Source: CAZPHI01 sp964586425 (GTDB lineage: Bacteria; Bacillota; Clostridia; Lachnospirales; Lachnospiraceae). From it: a DNA stretch of 12,341 nt. Within the stretch, counting starts at the first letter, position 1; the number at the start of each line of letters is the position of its first letter. A program made the translations under genes and the position numbers. The notes under the pieces were generated by a model. That model searched no databases, was not told the origin of the DNA, and saw nothing but the letters and a program-made list of their open reading frames with translations. The DNA is taken from contig CAZPHI010000061.1 of NCBI GenBank assembly GCA_964586425.1, positions 1-12,341 of the forward strand, in the 5' to 3' direction. Positions 1-7,292 of this stretch are shown piece by piece.

Positions 1-2
1 AC

Positions 3-239
3 TATTATCTTTTAATTGCTAATTGCAATATCAAGGACTTTTTCAGCAGCTTCGAGGCAACAATAATAATAAGAAAAATGGAGCGCGCTGATTCAAATGA
101 AGTACCGATTATTGCAATGACAGCCAATGCATTCGATAGTGATAAAGAAGCATCGAAGCGGGCAGGGATGAATGCACATATGGCAAAACCAATCGTTCCA
201 AAGGAATTATATGAAACTTTGTTAGAGTATATACACTAA
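3..239 (+). pseudogene. C-terminal remnant of a response-regulator receiver domain
   Basis: The frame is open from the window edge to a TAA at 237-239. From about position 51 it reads as the last part of a CheY-like receiver: FEAT, then IRKMER, the beta-4 segment VPIIAMTANAF, and the AKPI motif with the conserved lysine, then a final helix ending LLEYIH. This is the usual ending of a hybrid sensor kinase or a response regulator. The residues before FEAT do not show the expected phosphorylation-loop MPxMDG motif, and the phospho-acceptor aspartate region cannot be recognised. The fragment is therefore either the end of a gene that starts outside the window with a corrupted middle, or a decayed remnant. 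An internal ATG at 78 has no convincing ribosome site. The receiver identity is firm from about 51 on; its status as functional or dead is inference. Confidence 0.55.
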
Positions 240-260
240 TATTATACGAAATTTACATAG

Positions 261-441
261 TGGGACTATTATAAGCAGAATGATGATGCAGAAGGTTGGG
301 GAAGATTGAACTTATTTGAAGCTGCAAGCGGTTATGGTGCATTTGTTACTGCTGTAACAGTTAAAGATGGTATCTTTAGCTGCAGCAGTTGGTATCAAAG
401 AGTTATTAGCTATTCGTGGCAATAAAAAAAGAGTAAGATAA
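261..441 (+). pseudogene. Decayed gene fragment, acid-phosphatase-like C-terminus
   Basis: After a stop at 258-260 the frame reads WDYYKQNDDAEGWGRLNLF, then EAASGYGAF and VTAVTVKDG. The GWGRLNLFEAAxGYG signature recalls the C-terminal end of secreted acid phosphatase / PAP2-type proteins; this is a family impression, not a search result. After DG (about 371) the sense continues better in another frame, which reads SLAAAVGIKELLAIRGNK to a TAA at about 439-441. That suggests a frameshift or a join of two pieces. No start codon or ribosome site is seen. I regard 240-460 as degraded coding sequence. Confidence 0.3.
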
Positions 442-472
442 TAGTATTTTTTGTATAAAGCAAAAAATGTAA

Positions 473-501
473 TTGACACGTTAAAAACATGGTGCTATAC
501 T
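473..501 (+). promoter_or_regulatory. Sigma-A-type promoter of the trp operon leader
   Basis: A perfect -35 TTGACA (473-478) is followed by a 17-base spacer and the -10 hexamer TATACT (496-501). Transcription would start near 508, just upstream of the first helix of the T-box leader. It is the best consensus promoter in the window and fits constitutive initiation, with control exerted downstream at the T-box terminator. Confidence 0.85.
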
Positions 502-508
502 AATAAAA

Positions 509-819
509 AATTCAATAATTTAAACCGTTGAAGTGGAGATAACGGCAGTTATGAACTCACAGAGAATCCGGAGTGCTGAGAACCGGGTAGAACACAGATT
601 GTCAAATGGACCACTGAGGGCGCAGTCAAAAGTATAATTATAGTACCGAGTATTCTGCGACGTAAGGGCTTACGTAAGTAGCCGGGAATATGTTAGTATT
701 TCGCAGAGTGTGTAGCGTACGCTATGAAGCAAGGTGGCAACGCGGGAAATAATAAGTTTATTATATCTCGTCCTTGACTGATAGAATTAATTTCTATTAG
801 TCATGGACGGGATTTTTTT
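509..819 (+). promoter_or_regulatory. Tryptophan T-box riboswitch leader
   Basis: The T-box element AAGGTGGCAACGCGGG lies at 731-746, and a factor-independent terminator follows at 769-819. Stem I closes with AGTGG (532-536) against CCACT (611-615). Just inside the closing helix, on the 3' side, is TGG A (607-610), which is the Trp specifier codon followed by the usual purine. A second hairpin pairs TCTGCGA (654-660) with TCGCAGA (701-707). In the antiterminator, AAGG (731-734) can pair with CCTT (772-775), which overlaps the 5' arm of the terminator, so the two folds exclude each other. Known T-box behaviour: uncharged tRNA (here tRNA-Trp) binds the specifier and the T-box bulge and favours read-through. 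The specifier and the downstream trp genes agree. Confidence 0.93.
769..819 (+). terminator. Intrinsic terminator of the trp T-box leader
   Basis: A long hairpin pairs 769-786 with 792-809, with one mismatch and a loop at 787-791, followed by seven T residues (813-819). Its 5' arm shares bases 772-775 with the antiterminator helix. This is the regulatory stop that is bypassed when tRNA-Trp is uncharged. Confidence 0.92.
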
Positions 820-833
820 ATGCAAAAATTAAA

Positions 834-839
834 AGGAGG
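834..839 (+). promoter_or_regulatory. Ribosome binding site setting the trpE start
   Basis: AGGAGG at 834-839 lies 7 bases before the ATG at 847. An in-frame upstream ATG at 820 overlaps the terminator T-run and has no ribosome site, so 847 is preferred. Confidence 0.85.
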
Positions 840-846
840 AAAAGAA

Positions 847-2259
847 ATGTATTATCCATCGTTAGAAGAAGCGAAAGTAATATTGAAATCTGGAGATTAT
901 AAGCAGATTCCAATTAGTCGGGAGATATTATCCGATGTAAGAACACCAATTAATGTGTTAAGAGCACTTCAGAATGTAAGCCATAATTGCTTTATTCTTG
1001 AATCAGCTGAGGACAATAAGGTCTGGGGAAGATATACATTCCTTGGTTATAATCCTTCTATGGAGATTAATGGCATAGAAAGAATTAGAGATATAATAAA
1101 AGAACATAAGAGTCCACGAATTGAAGGCTTGCCAACATTTACCGGAGGACTGGTTGGATACTTCTCATATGACTTTATAAAGTATAGTGAACCAAGTTTG
1201 GTGCTTGATGCGAAGGATGAGGAAGGCTTTAAAGATATAGATTTGATGCTTTTTAATCAGGTAATTGTGTTTGATAATTATAAGCAGAAGATGATTCTGA
1301 TTACTAATATACCAGCAGACAATATTGAATAGGAATACCAAAAAGGTGTAGATGAACTTGAGAAGTTGTCAGAACTGGTTTCAACAGGAACAATGAAGAA
1401 TAATGAAAAAGGTAGAATTACTTCAGATATAAGACCTTTATTCAATGAAGAGGAATATTGCCAGATGGTAAATAAGGGCAAGGAATACATTAAAGAAGGA
1501 GATATATTCCAAGTGGTCTTATCTAACAGACTTGAAGCTGATTTTGAGGGAAGTCTTTTTGATACATACAGAGTACTAAGATGCAGTAATCCATCACCTT
1601 ATATGTTCTATTTCTCAAGTGATGAAGTAGAGATAGCGGGTGCATCACCAGAGACATTGGTTAAGCTTGAAGATGGAGTGCTTCATACATTTCCATTAGC
1701 AGGAACAAGACCAAGAGGCAAGGATGATAGAGAAGATAAGCAGCTAGAGAAAGAATTGCTTGCAGATGAAAAGGAACTTGCAGAACATAATATGTTGGTT
1801 GATCTTGGAAGGAATGACTTAGGGAAAATCAGTAAGATAGGTAGTGTGGAAGTTGAAAAATATATGGAAATTGAAAGATTTTCACATGTTATGCATATAG
1901 GCTCAACAGTTAAGAGCATTATTGCAGATGATAAAGATGCAATAGATGCCATATCATCAGTACTTCCGGCTGGAACACTTTCGGGTGCACCAAAGCTTAG
2001 AGCTTGTGAGATTATTAATGAGCTTGAGAATAACAAAAGAGGTATATACGGTGGAGCAATTGGATATATCGATTTTACTGGTAATATGGATACATGTATT
2101 GCAATTCGACTTGCTTTCAAGAAGAATGGAAAGGTTTTCGTTAGATCAGGAGCAGGAATTGTTGCAGATTCTGTACCAAAGACTGAATATCAGGAATGCA
2201 TTAACAAGGCTAAAGCAGTTGTTAATGCGCTACATGAAGCAGGAGGTAAAAACATATGA
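847..2259 (+). pseudogene. trpE: Anthranilate synthase component I, interrupted by in-frame TAG
   Basis: This is the large subunit of anthranilate synthase, which converts chorismate plus ammonia (supplied by TrpG) to anthranilate, the first step of Trp synthesis. It would be 470 codons, about normal. The N-terminal domain (residues 1-161) carries LESAEDNKVWGRYTFLGYNP, which includes the LES element tied to Trp feedback binding. The chorismate-binding domain (about 200-470) shows GDIFQVVLSNR, GASPETLVKL, GTRPRGKDDRE, LVDLGRNDL, HIGSTV, LPAGTLSGAPK and VRSGAGIVADSVP, so the active-site framework is intact. Codon 162 (1330-1332) is TAG; the same frame resumes at once with EYQKGVDELEKL and runs to TGA at 2257-2259. 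The break falls in the interdomain linker. The only nearby in-frame restart is a TTG at 1366 with no ribosome site. The gene overlaps trpG by 4 bases (ATGA). It is either a nonsense mutation or a base-calling error; family identity is certain, functionality is not. Confidence 0.93.
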
Positions 2260-2831
2260 TTCTTTTAATTGATAATTATGATAGTTTTTCATATAACCTC
2301 TATCAGATGATTGGAAAATTTCAACCGGATATTAGAGTTGTAAGGAATGATGCGATTACAATAGATGAGATTAGAAAGTTAAATCCAGAAGCGATTATCC
2401 TTTCACCAGGACCTGGTAAGCCAGAGGATGCGGGTATATGTGTCGAAGTTGTTAAGAAGCTGTCTGCCGAGATGAAAATCCTTGGTGTTTGCCTTGGACA
2501 TCAGGCAATATGCAGCGCATATGGCACAACGGTATCATATGCCAAGCGTTTGATGCATGGAAAACAGTCGTCTACAAAGATAGATAATAGAGAGAAGATA
2601 TTCGCAGGACTATTAGATGTAATACCTGTTGCAAGATACCATTCATTAGCTGCTATTGAAGACACACTTACAGATAATCTTAAGGTGATTGCCAGAGCCG
2701 ATGATGGTGAGATAATGGCTGTAAAGCATAAAGAATATGAAGTATATGGTTTACAGTTTCATCCGGAATCAATTCTAACACCGGATGGAGAAAAGATTAT
2801 AAGTAACTTTTTAGCAATTAATAATAACTAA
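2256..2831 (+). CDS. trpG: Anthranilate synthase component II (glutamine amidotransferase)
   Basis: This 191-residue class I glutamine amidotransferase releases ammonia from glutamine for TrpE. The N-terminus MILLIDNYDSFSYNLYQ is typical of the family. SPGPGKPEDAG (about 50-60) forms the oxyanion region. The nucleophile is Cys79 in LGVCLGHQAI, and His169 and Glu171 in FHPES complete the triad. It stands alone rather than being fused to TrpD, as in many Firmicutes. Its ATG overlaps the trpE TGA, which implies translational coupling; if trpE translation stops early at 1330, coupling to trpG could weaken, which is inference. The same subunit can serve PabA in some bacteria; the operon position argues for tryptophan. 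Confidence 0.97.
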   Translation: MILLIDNYDSFSYNLYQMIGKFQPDIRVVRNDAITIDEIRKLNPEAIILSPGPGKPEDAGICVEVVKKLSAEMKILGVCLGHQAICSAYGTTVSYAKRLMHGKQSSTKIDNREKIFAGLLDVIPVARYHSLAAIEDTLTDNLKVIARADDGEIMAVKHKEYEVYGLQFHPESILTPDGEKIISNFLAINNN

Positions 2832-2836
2832 TATTT

Positions 2837-2841
2837 GGAGG
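2837..2841 (+). promoter_or_regulatory. Ribosome binding site setting the trpD start
   Basis: GGAGG at 2837-2841 is 8 bases before the ATG at 2850. An in-frame TTG at 2835 overlaps this site itself and cannot use it, so 2850 is the start. Confidence 0.85.
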
Positions 2842-2849
2842 AAAAAGAT

Positions 2850-3860
2850 ATGATTAGAGAAGCAATTAAGAAGGTAGCAAAAAAGGAAAATCTTACATAT
2901 GAAGAGGCTAATACAGTAATGGATGAGATTATGTCTGGTAACACATCTGATATTCAGACATCAGCATTTCTCACGGCTATGTCATTAAAAGGTGAAACAA
3001 TCGACGAAATCACAGGTTGTGCAAAAGGCATGAGAGATCATTGTGTTAAGGTGTTCAATGATATGGATGTTGTAGAGATTGTTGGAACAGGTGGAGATGG
3101 TTCTAATTCATTCAATATCTCAACTACAGCTGCAATTGTAGTAGCTGCAGGTGGAGTACCAGTTGCAAAGCATGGTAACAGAGCAGCTTCTTCAAAGTCA
3201 GGAACAGCGGATTGTTTTGAAGCATTAGGCGTTAATATTACAGTAAGTCCGGAAAAAAGTGCAGAGTTACTTAAGGAAATTAATCTTTGTTTCTTGTTTG
3301 CACAGAACTATCATATATCAATGAAGTATGTAGCACCTGTAAGAAAAGAATTAGGAATTAGAACAGTATTCAATATATTAGGACCACTTGCTAATCCAGC
3401 CGGTGCTAATATGGAGCTTATGGGTGTATATGATGAAGAACTTGTAAGACCACTTGCAGAGGTTCTTGAGAATCTTGGAGTTAAGAGGGGCATGGTAGTA
3501 TATGGTCAGGATTGTCTTGACGAGATATCAATGAGTGCACCTACAACAGTATGTGAATTCCATGATGGTGAGAGAAAAGAATATGTGATTACTCCTGAGG
3601 ATTTTGGATTTGAAAGATGTGATAAGTCAGCATTGGTTGGAGGTACACCAGAGGAAAATGCTAAGATTACCAGAAGTATTCTTGCTGGAGAACAGGGACC
3701 TAGACGTCATGCAGTGCTTCTTAATGCAGGTGCAGCACTTTACATGTCAGGTAAGTATGCTACAATGGCAGATGGCGTTAATGCGGCAGCAGAGCTAATT
3801 GATAGTGGTAAAGCAATGGCTAAACTAGAAGAATTCATTAGACGATCTAATGAAGAGTAG
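2850..3860 (+). CDS. trpD: Anthranilate phosphoribosyltransferase
   Basis: This enzyme joins anthranilate to PRPP to form phosphoribosyl-anthranilate, the second step of the pathway. At 336 residues it is the normal length for a stand-alone TrpD. The N-terminal helical domain is followed by the PRPP/Mg site GTGGDGSNSFNIST, then KHGNRAASSKSGTAD and FEALGV, and the anthranilate-site segment NILGPLANPAG. All expected binding motifs are present. The start at 2850 is chosen from the GGAGG spacing; it lies 18 bases after the trpG stop. It ends with a TAG used as a normal stop (3858-3860), which is relevant to reading the TAG in trpE. Nothing in the frame looks damaged. Confidence 0.97.
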   Translation: MIREAIKKVAKKENLTYEEANTVMDEIMSGNTSDIQTSAFLTAMSLKGETIDEITGCAKGMRDHCVKVFNDMDVVEIVGTGGDGSNSFNISTTAAIVVAAGGVPVAKHGNRAASSKSGTADCFEALGVNITVSPEKSAELLKEINLCFLFAQNYHISMKYVAPVRKELGIRTVFNILGPLANPAGANMELMGVYDEELVRPLAEVLENLGVKRGMVVYGQDCLDEISMSAPTTVCEFHDGERKEYVITPEDFGFERCDKSALVGGTPEENAKITRSILAGEQGPRRHAVLLNAGAALYMSGKYATMADGVNAAAELIDSGKAMAKLEEFIRRSNEE

Positions 3861-3897
3861 TATGACAGTAATAACTAATCAAGGAGACTGATAGTAT

Positions 3898-4674
3898 ATG
3901 ATATTAGATGAGTTGGCTGATTACGCCAAGGAAAGAGTTGAAAAAGCTAAGAGAAATATCAGTATTGAGGAGATTAAAGCTAAAGCAGCAAGTAGTGTAA
4001 AGGGCAATTTCGCATTTGAACATGCATTAAGACATCCAGGACTTCAGCTGATATGTGAGGTAAAGAAAGCATCTCCATCAAAAGGCGTGATATCAGAGGA
4101 TTTTCCATATATAGAGATTGCAAAATCATATGAGGCGGCAGGAGCAACATGTATATCGTGTCTGACAGAACCAAAGTGGTTCTTAGGCTCGGATGAGATA
4201 TTCGCTGCAATCAGAAAAGAAGTTAGTATTCCGATGATTCGTAAGGATTTTACGGTAGATGAGTATCAGATATACGAAGCTAAGCTTATGGGAGCAGATG
4301 CGGTTTTACTGATTTGCGCATTATTAGATACGGATACACTTCGTAGATATATTAGTATATGTGATGAATTAGGAATTAGTGCTTTAGTGGAAACTCATGA
4401 TGAATCTGAGATCAAATCCGCACTAGAAGCAGGAGCGAGAATAATAGGTGTTAATAACCGTAATTTGAAAGACTTTACAGTAGATTTTAGCAATGCCATT
4501 CATCTAAGAGAGCTTTTGCCTGAGAATGTAATATATGTAGCAGAAAGCGGAATATCCGATGTATCCCAAGTTAAAGAATTAGCAAAGATTGGCGTTGATG
4601 CTGTTCTTATGGGAGAGATATTAATGAAAGCTGATAATAGACAAAAGCTTATAGAGGAGATGAAGCTTCTATGA
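3898..4674 (+). CDS. trpC: Indole-3-glycerol phosphate synthase
   Basis: This is a 258-residue TIM-barrel enzyme that closes CdRP to indole-3-glycerol phosphate with loss of CO2 and water. Visible motifs in order are ICEVKKASPSKG (K56 the likely catalytic lysine), CLTEPKWFLGS, IRKDF (K116), LVETHDE (E165), GVNNRNLKDF (N187) and VAESGIS (E216/S217), followed by the phosphate-binding end VLMGEILM. AAGGAG (3881-3886) precedes the ATG by 11 bases, a slightly long spacing. A 37-base gap separates it from trpD. It is a separate gene rather than a fusion with trpF, and its stop overlaps the trpF start by 4 bases, so the two are probably coupled. Confidence 0.97.
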   Translation: MILDELADYAKERVEKAKRNISIEEIKAKAASSVKGNFAFEHALRHPGLQLICEVKKASPSKGVISEDFPYIEIAKSYEAAGATCISCLTEPKWFLGSDEIFAAIRKEVSIPMIRKDFTVDEYQIYEAKLMGADAVLLICALLDTDTLRRYISICDELGISALVETHDESEIKSALEAGARIIGVNNRNLKDFTVDFSNAIHLRELLPENVIYVAESGISDVSQVKELAKIGVDAVLMGEILMKADNRQKLIEEMKLL

Positions 4675-5279
4675 GTAGAATTAAAATCTGTGGTTTATCA
4701 AGGATTGAAGATATTGAATATGTCAATTGTGCCAAACCCGATTATGCAGGATTTGTTATCAACTTTCCCAAAAGTCACCGTAATGTGCCGCTTGGCAGAT
4801 TAGTGGAATTATCGCATATGGTTGATAAAGACATTAAAAAAGTTGGTGTTTTTGTTAATCAGGAGGCAGAAGAGATTGCTAGGATAGCAGAGATGGCAGA
4901 ACTTGATTATATACAGCTTCATGGTAATGAGGATGAAGCCTACATAGAATATATCAAGAATATAACTAAAGTTCCGGTTATCAAAGCATTTGTAATAAAG
5001 GAAAAAGAAGATGTAAGAAAAGCCAAGGCTTCAAAGGCTGATTACATACTTCTAGATAGTGGTCAGGGAAGCGGACAGGATTTTGACTGGAGGCTGCTTG
5101 AGGAGATTGACAGAGATTTCTTTCTAGCAGGTGGCATATCAACAGAGAATATTGAGACTGCGCTAAGGAATGTCAAGCCATACGCAGTTGACGTATCAAG
5201 TGGTGTTGAGACATCTGGGATTAAAGATATTAAAAAAATAATGGATATAGTGCAGCTTGCACACAAGGAGGATATATAG
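4671..5279 (+). CDS. trpF: Phosphoribosylanthranilate isomerase
   Basis: This 202-residue TIM-barrel isomerase converts phosphoribosyl-anthranilate to CdRP by an Amadori rearrangement. The general base Cys7 lies in IKICGLSRIED, and the general acid Asp129 lies in YILLDSGQGSGQDFDW. VGVFVNQ and LDYIQLHGNED mark the middle strands, and FLAGGIS with VDVSSGVE forms the phosphate site. Its start shares an ATGA overlap with trpC. The isomerase acts before TrpC in the pathway although its gene follows trpC, which is common gene order. It ends with TAG directly before the trpB start. Confidence 0.96.
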   Translation: MSRIKICGLSRIEDIEYVNCAKPDYAGFVINFPKSHRNVPLGRLVELSHMVDKDIKKVGVFVNQEAEEIARIAEMAELDYIQLHGNEDEAYIEYIKNITKVPVIKAFVIKEKEDVRKAKASKADYILLDSGQGSGQDFDWRLLEEIDRDFFLAGGISTENIETALRNVKPYAVDVSSGVETSGIKDIKKIMDIVQLAHKEDI

Positions 5280-6464
5280 ATGAGTAAAGGACGTTTTGGA
5301 ATTCATGGTGGACAGTATATGCCGGAGACATTGATGAATACCGTGATTGAGCTGGAAAATGCTTATGAACATTATAAAAATGATCCAGAATTTAACAAGG
5401 AGCTTGACGATTTGCTGAATAATTATGCAGGAAGACCATCAAGACTTTACTTTGCAAAGAAGATGACAGAGGATCTTGGTGGAGCTAAGATTTATCTTAA
5501 GCGAGAGGACCTTAATCATACTGGAGCACACAAGATTAATAATGTATTAGGCCAGGTGCTTCTAGCTAAAAAGATGGGCAAAACCAGAGTTATTGCAGAA
5601 ACAGGTGCAGGACAGCATGGTGTGGCAACAGCAACAGCTGCAGCACTTATGGGTATGGAATGTGAGATATTCATGGGTGAAGAGGATACTAAGAGACAGG
5701 CACTTAATGTATATAGAATGCGACTTCTTGGAGCTAAGGTTAATTCAGTAAAAGAAGGTACATCTACGTTAAAGGATGCTGTTTCAGCTGCTATGAGAGA
5801 ATGGACTACAAGAGTAGAGGATACTCATTATGTAATAGGTTCGGTAATGGGACCACATCCATTTCCTACAATTGTAAGAGACTTTCAGGCTGTAATATCT
5901 AAAGAGATAAAAGAGCAGTGTATGGAACTTGAGGGAAGACTTCCTGATGCAGTATTAGCATGTGTTGGTGGTGGTTCGAATGCAATTGGTTCATTCTATA
6001 ATTTTATTGAAGATAAAGAAGTAAGATTAATTGGCTGTGAGGCAGCAGGACGCGGAATTAATACAGCAGAGACTGCAGCAACAATTGCAACAGGACGAGA
6101 AGGAATATTCCATGGTATGAAGAGTTATTTCTGTCAGGATGAATTTGGCCAGATTGCTCCTGTATATTCTATCTCAGCAGGACTTGATTATCCAGGTATT
6201 GGACCTGAGCATGCAATGCTCTATGATCAGGGAAGGGCAGAATATGTTGCAATAACTGATGATGAAGCAGTAGATGCATTTGAGTATCTGTCAAGAACTG
6301 AAGGAATTATCCCGGCAATTGAGAGTTCACATGCGGTTGCATATGCTAGAAAGCTTGCACCAACAATGGATAAGAATCAGATTATGGTTGTTACAATATC
6401 AGGACGTGGAGATAAGGATTGCGCAGCAATAGCACGTTACAGAGGGGAGAATATATATGAATAA
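5280..6464 (+). CDS. trpB: Tryptophan synthase beta subunit
   Basis: This PLP enzyme (394 residues, normal for TrpB1) condenses indole with serine to give tryptophan, in an alpha2-beta2 complex with TrpA. PLP binds Lys85 in HTGAHKINNVLGQ. Glu107 in AETGAGQHG is the catalytic acid/base, CVGGGSNAIG binds the cofactor phosphate, and AGLDYPGIGPEH and TISGRGDKD are further family hallmarks. The spacing and N-terminus (GRFGIHGGQYMPE) match the canonical TrpB1 that works with TrpA, not the stand-alone TrpB2. AAGGAGG (5265-5271) is 8 bases from the ATG, which directly follows the trpF stop. Its end overlaps trpA by 8 bases. Confidence 0.98.
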   Translation: MSKGRFGIHGGQYMPETLMNTVIELENAYEHYKNDPEFNKELDDLLNNYAGRPSRLYFAKKMTEDLGGAKIYLKREDLNHTGAHKINNVLGQVLLAKKMGKTRVIAETGAGQHGVATATAAALMGMECEIFMGEEDTKRQALNVYRMRLLGAKVNSVKEGTSTLKDAVSAAMREWTTRVEDTHYVIGSVMGPHPFPTIVRDFQAVISKEIKEQCMELEGRLPDAVLACVGGGSNAIGSFYNFIEDKEVRLIGCEAAGRGINTAETAATIATGREGIFHGMKSYFCQDEFGQIAPVYSISAGLDYPGIGPEHAMLYDQGRAEYVAITDDEAVDAFEYLSRTEGIIPAIESSHAVAYARKLAPTMDKNQIMVVTISGRGDKDCAAIARYRGENIYE

Positions 6465-7227
6465 GATTAGTAAAGCATTCGAAAAAGGTAAAGCATTCAT
6501 TCCATTCATTACATGTGGAGATCCAGATTTGGAGACTACTGAAAAGTTAGTATATGCTATGGAGGAGGCAGGGGCTGATCTGATTGAGCTTGGTATACCT
6601 TTCTCTGATCCAACAGCAGAAGGACCTGTAATTCAGGCTGCTAATATTAGAGCTTTAGAAGGTGGAGTTACAACGAATAAAGTATTCGCAATGGTTGAAC
6701 GAATAAGAGAGAATTCCCAGATTCCACTGGCATTCATGACATACGCTAATGTTATATTCTCATATGGTTCAGAGCGATTCATAAGTAAAGCAGCAGAACT
6801 TGGAATAGATGCGATTATCTTGCCAGACCTGCCATATGAAGAAAAGGATGAATTTGACCCAATCTGTAAGAAGTATGATGTCGCACTTGTATCCTTAATT
6901 GCGCCTACATCAAGAGAGCGTATATCAATGATAGCAAAAGAGGCTGAAGGTTTTGTATACTGCGTATCTTCGCTTGGAGTAACAGGTGTAAGAGGTGGAA
7001 TTACAACAGATATTAAGAGTATGGTTGAACATGTTAAAGCAGCAAAAGATATTTCATGTGCCATTGGATTTGGCATATCAACACCTGAACAGGCAAAGCT
7101 AATGTCTGAATATGCAGATGGTGTGATTGTTGGGTCTGCAATTGTTAAAATCTGTGCAGAATATGGCAAAGACTGTGTTACATATGTTAAGGAATATGTT
7201 GAGAGCATGAAAAATGCTATAAAATAG
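6457..7227 (+). CDS. trpA: Tryptophan synthase alpha subunit
   Basis: This 256-residue TIM barrel cleaves indole-3-glycerol phosphate to indole and glyceraldehyde-3-phosphate and channels indole to TrpB. Motifs are FIPFITCGDPD, LIELGIPFSDP (catalytic Glu44), MTYANVIFSYG, IILPDLPYEE, SLIAPTSRERI, CVSSLGVTGVR and the phosphate site GFGIST with VIVGSAIV. At the place of the second catalytic acid of enteric TrpA (Asp60 in LADGP) this protein has Glu55 in TAEGP, a conservative change that keeps the acid. The start overlaps trpB by 8 bases; GGGGAG (6444-6449), inside trpB, serves as the ribosome site. It is the last gene of the operon, followed by a strong hairpin. Confidence 0.97.
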   Translation: MNKISKAFEKGKAFIPFITCGDPDLETTEKLVYAMEEAGADLIELGIPFSDPTAEGPVIQAANIRALEGGVTTNKVFAMVERIRENSQIPLAFMTYANVIFSYGSERFISKAAELGIDAIILPDLPYEEKDEFDPICKKYDVALVSLIAPTSRERISMIAKEAEGFVYCVSSLGVTGVRGGITTDIKSMVEHVKAAKDISCAIGFGISTPEQAKLMSEYADGVIVGSAIVKICAEYGKDCVTYVKEYVESMKNAIK

Positions 7228-7241
7228 TGAAGATAAAGAAA

Positions 7242-7292
7242 GTCCGCTTATATGCCACCAATCGGTGGTCATAGATAAGCGGGCATTTTTTT
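7242..7292 (+). terminator. trp operon terminator, possibly bidirectional
   Basis: GTCCGCTTAT (7242-7251) pairs with ATAAGCGGGC (7275-7284), one G-U included, and an inner helix pairs 7254-7259 with 7264-7269 around a 4-base loop. Seven T residues (7286-7292) follow. On the minus strand the hairpin is followed by a T-rich stretch and lies just after the cstA stop, so it can end both convergent units. Confidence 0.9.

Noticed and set aside
820..846. Upstream ATG at 820 as the trpE start
   Set aside because: It sits at the end of the terminator T-run with no ribosome site; AGGAGG is correctly spaced for 847.
1330..1332. TAG recoded as an amino acid (for example pyrrolysine)
   Set aside because: TAG is the ordinary stop of trpD, trpF, trpA, the ferredoxin and the LysR-type gene in this window, and TrpE is not a pyrrolysine protein.
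1683..2120. 145-codon minus-strand frame opposite trpE
   Set aside because: Serine- and leucine-rich antisense translation of conserved trpE motifs; no independent gene evidence.
6633..7208. 191-codon minus-strand frame opposite trpA
   Set aside because: It lies wholly within a well-conserved gene on the other strand, has no recognisable motifs or ribosome site, and is a shadow frame.
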